This document shows positions 27,193 to 28,185 of a stretch of 28,185 nucleotides of DNA, piece after piece. Position numbers and translations under genes: made by a program. Under the pieces are notes generated by a model. That model saw only the letters and a list, made by a program, of their open reading frames with translations, did not search any database and was not told where the DNA came from. The stretch comes from a virus, in IMG/VR virus record IMGVR_UViG_3300006793_000201, positions 1 through 28,185 of that record. The stretch is one strand, 5' to 3'. Position 1 is the stretch's first letter. Every line of letters begins with the position of its first letter.

Positions 27193-28185
27193 TAGTAATA
27201 CTCCCGTTTCCTACGAAACTCTCTGTAATCATCTTCATCATAATCAGTGGGAGCAACAATAAACCCACCCTGCCTGAACCTTAGTATAGCCTGTGTCATC
27301 GAATCCGCCAAGTCATCATGCTCGCCGTTAGGAAAGGCGGCACATTCCTCAACGACTTCTTCAGCGAAGTTCATATCAGGCCTATACACCATACCAGATT
27401 CGAACACAGGTGCACAGGCATTCATGCGGGTAAATTTATCGGCGCCACGAGACGGCGTAAACGGCGTCACAGGAATGCCCATGCGCCGTAATTCCTGCGT
27501 TAAAGGAGTGCCGGAAGCTTTCTGTTCAACCAGAACCATGTCGGGGTCGAACTCATCATATAACTCGAGCGCTTGCTCCTTGAGCTCTGGAAAATCCCAT
27601 CTACCTCGCTGGGCATCCAAGAGTATAATGGCCTCCCCATCTCCATCGCCAGGGTCAAAAATACCCCAAGTAGTAATGGCAGAAAAGTCAGCTCTCTCTG
27701 ACTGAGAGAATGCGGTGTCATACGACTGTATGATGTAGGAGCAAGCTGGGGGGCTATCGCTATCCCATACATTCCACCATTCCCTCTTAATAATCGCGCC
27801 CTCTTCAGCAGTGGGGTTCTGCAAATACTGCGCGTTCCATTTAGCTACAGGAATAGAGGCCTTTACAGACTCTAACTCCTCTTTTTTCCAATATTCAGGC
27901 CATAGAACCTTGTCGTTATCAGGGAAAATGGCAGGAAACTCAACGACCTCCCACTGGTCGGCGCCACCCTCGGCCTGCTTCTGTAAAACCTTCGCCGTCA
28001 AGTCGCGGATACTCCACCGCGTCATAACGATAATTATTGAGCCTCCCGGCTGGAGGCGCTGTCGGGGGCCTGAAGTGTACCACTCGTAAATATTATCAAG
28101 TGCTGTGGGTGATAACGCATCCTGTTCAGAAACAGGGTCATCAATAATACACAAATCAGCATCACGACCAACCAAGGCGCCACCA
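27192..28185 (-). CDS. terL: Terminase large subunit, N-terminus cut by window edge
   Basis: The frame is open to the window end. The codon at 28173-28175 is TTG and not a real start, because GGAL continues upstream. Visible parts are the end of the ATPase domain with the Walker B-like string LCIIDDP (near 28139), the coupling motif VMTRWS, and the RNase H-like nuclease domain. Counted from 28175, nuclease residues are D153 (QSYDTAFSQSERADFS), E217 (VLVEQKASGTPLTQEL) and D287/D288 (GEHDDLADSMTQAIL), the expected Asp-Glu-Asp set. The Walker A half lies outside. Packages DNA through the portal and cuts it at headful or cohesive sites. The end (RKREYY) overlaps the next gene's ATG. Confidence 0.93.
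   Translation of the reverse strand, partial: GGALVGRDADLCIIDDPVSEQDALSPTALDNIYEWYTSGPRQRLQPGGSIIIVMTRWSIRDLTAKVLQKQAEGGADQWEVVEFPAIFPDNDKVLWPEYWKKEELESVKASIPVAKWNAQYLQNPTAEEGAIIKREWWNVWDSDSPPACSYIIQSYDTAFSQSERADFSAITTWGIFDPGDGDGEAIILLDAQRGRWDFPELKEQALELYDEFDPDMVLVEQKASGTPLTQELRRMGIPVTPFTPSRGADKFTRMNACAPVFESGMVYRPDMNFAEEVVEECAAFPNGEHDDLADSMTQAILRFRQGGFIVAPTDYDEDDYREFRRKREYY

Noticed and set aside
1-28185. CRISPR arrays, tRNA genes, insertion sequences, integrase or attachment sites
   Set aside because: No regularly spaced repeats, cloverleaf-like sequences, transposase motifs or integrase motifs were found on reading both strands.

Overview
The window is part of a tailed-phage genome. Every supported gene lies on the minus strand, so the transcriptional order runs from high to low coordinates. 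It is a packaging, head and tail (late) module with no replication genes, no integrase and no tRNA. A P22/SU10-type neck (large portal, adaptor-like proteins, stabilisation/nozzle protein), glycine-rich internal virion proteins, and no sheath, tube or baseplate genes point to a short-tailed podovirus. Recognisable families (GTA_holin_3TM-like holin, phage GroES, small Lys-rich proteins, 'TGVSATG' repeat fibres, phage 2OG-Fe(II) oxygenases, cupredoxin-like structural protein) are typical of marine viral genomes. A marine alphaproteobacterial host is a reasonable inference, not proven here. Both ends cut through genes: the terminase large subunit on the right and an internal virion protein on the left.

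Layout in transcription order. 28185-25429: terminase large subunit (nuclease half), then five tiny genes linked by TAATG/TGATG stop-start overlaps or a 1-nt gap. Most of these share a C-terminal 'GG-x-V ... G ... F-K-G-I' tail. A Cys-rich HiPIP-like gene follows. 25428-25310: a 119-nt gap with a TATAAT hexamer and a strongly foldable leader in front of the portal. 25309-22862: portal. 22861-20664: a block of small genes with several membrane proteins (holin-like, coiled-coil anchored, small periplasmic) and a pair of overlapping out-of-frame genes. 20671-17269: GroES-like co-chaperonin, scaffold, a head protein, a decoration-like protein and the major capsid protein, closed by a clear intrinsic terminator. 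17140-14855: small structural proteins and a cluster of Lys/Arg-rich proteins. 14854-12819: two adaptor/connector-like proteins flanking a cupredoxin-like structural protein. 12798-10935: an AT-richer accessory cassette (2OG oxygenase, Rossmann-like protein, 2OG oxygenase). 10935-7474: tail-fibre-region proteins with another 2OG oxygenase and a fibre assembly chaperone. 7474-5075: glycine-rich adhesin-like protein, two AT-rich unknowns and a fourth 2OG oxygenase. 5007-1: nozzle and internal (ejection) virion proteins.

Most interesting signals: (1) the three-way-junction-like RNA leader of the portal gene, in which the only non-Watson-Crick closing pair becomes G-U on the transcribed strand; (2) a family of otherwise unrelated small proteins sharing a C-terminal Gly-rich tail whose Lys-Gly codons also form the Shine-Dalgarno of the next gene; (3) an unusual load of metal-centre families in a virion operon: four 2OG-Fe(II) oxygenases, one cupredoxin-like domain with a complete His-Cys-His-Met set, and one HiPIP-like protein; (4) two well-initiated genes overlapping by about 209 nt in different frames downstream of the portal. 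All assignments are from reading the sequence only; no database search was run.
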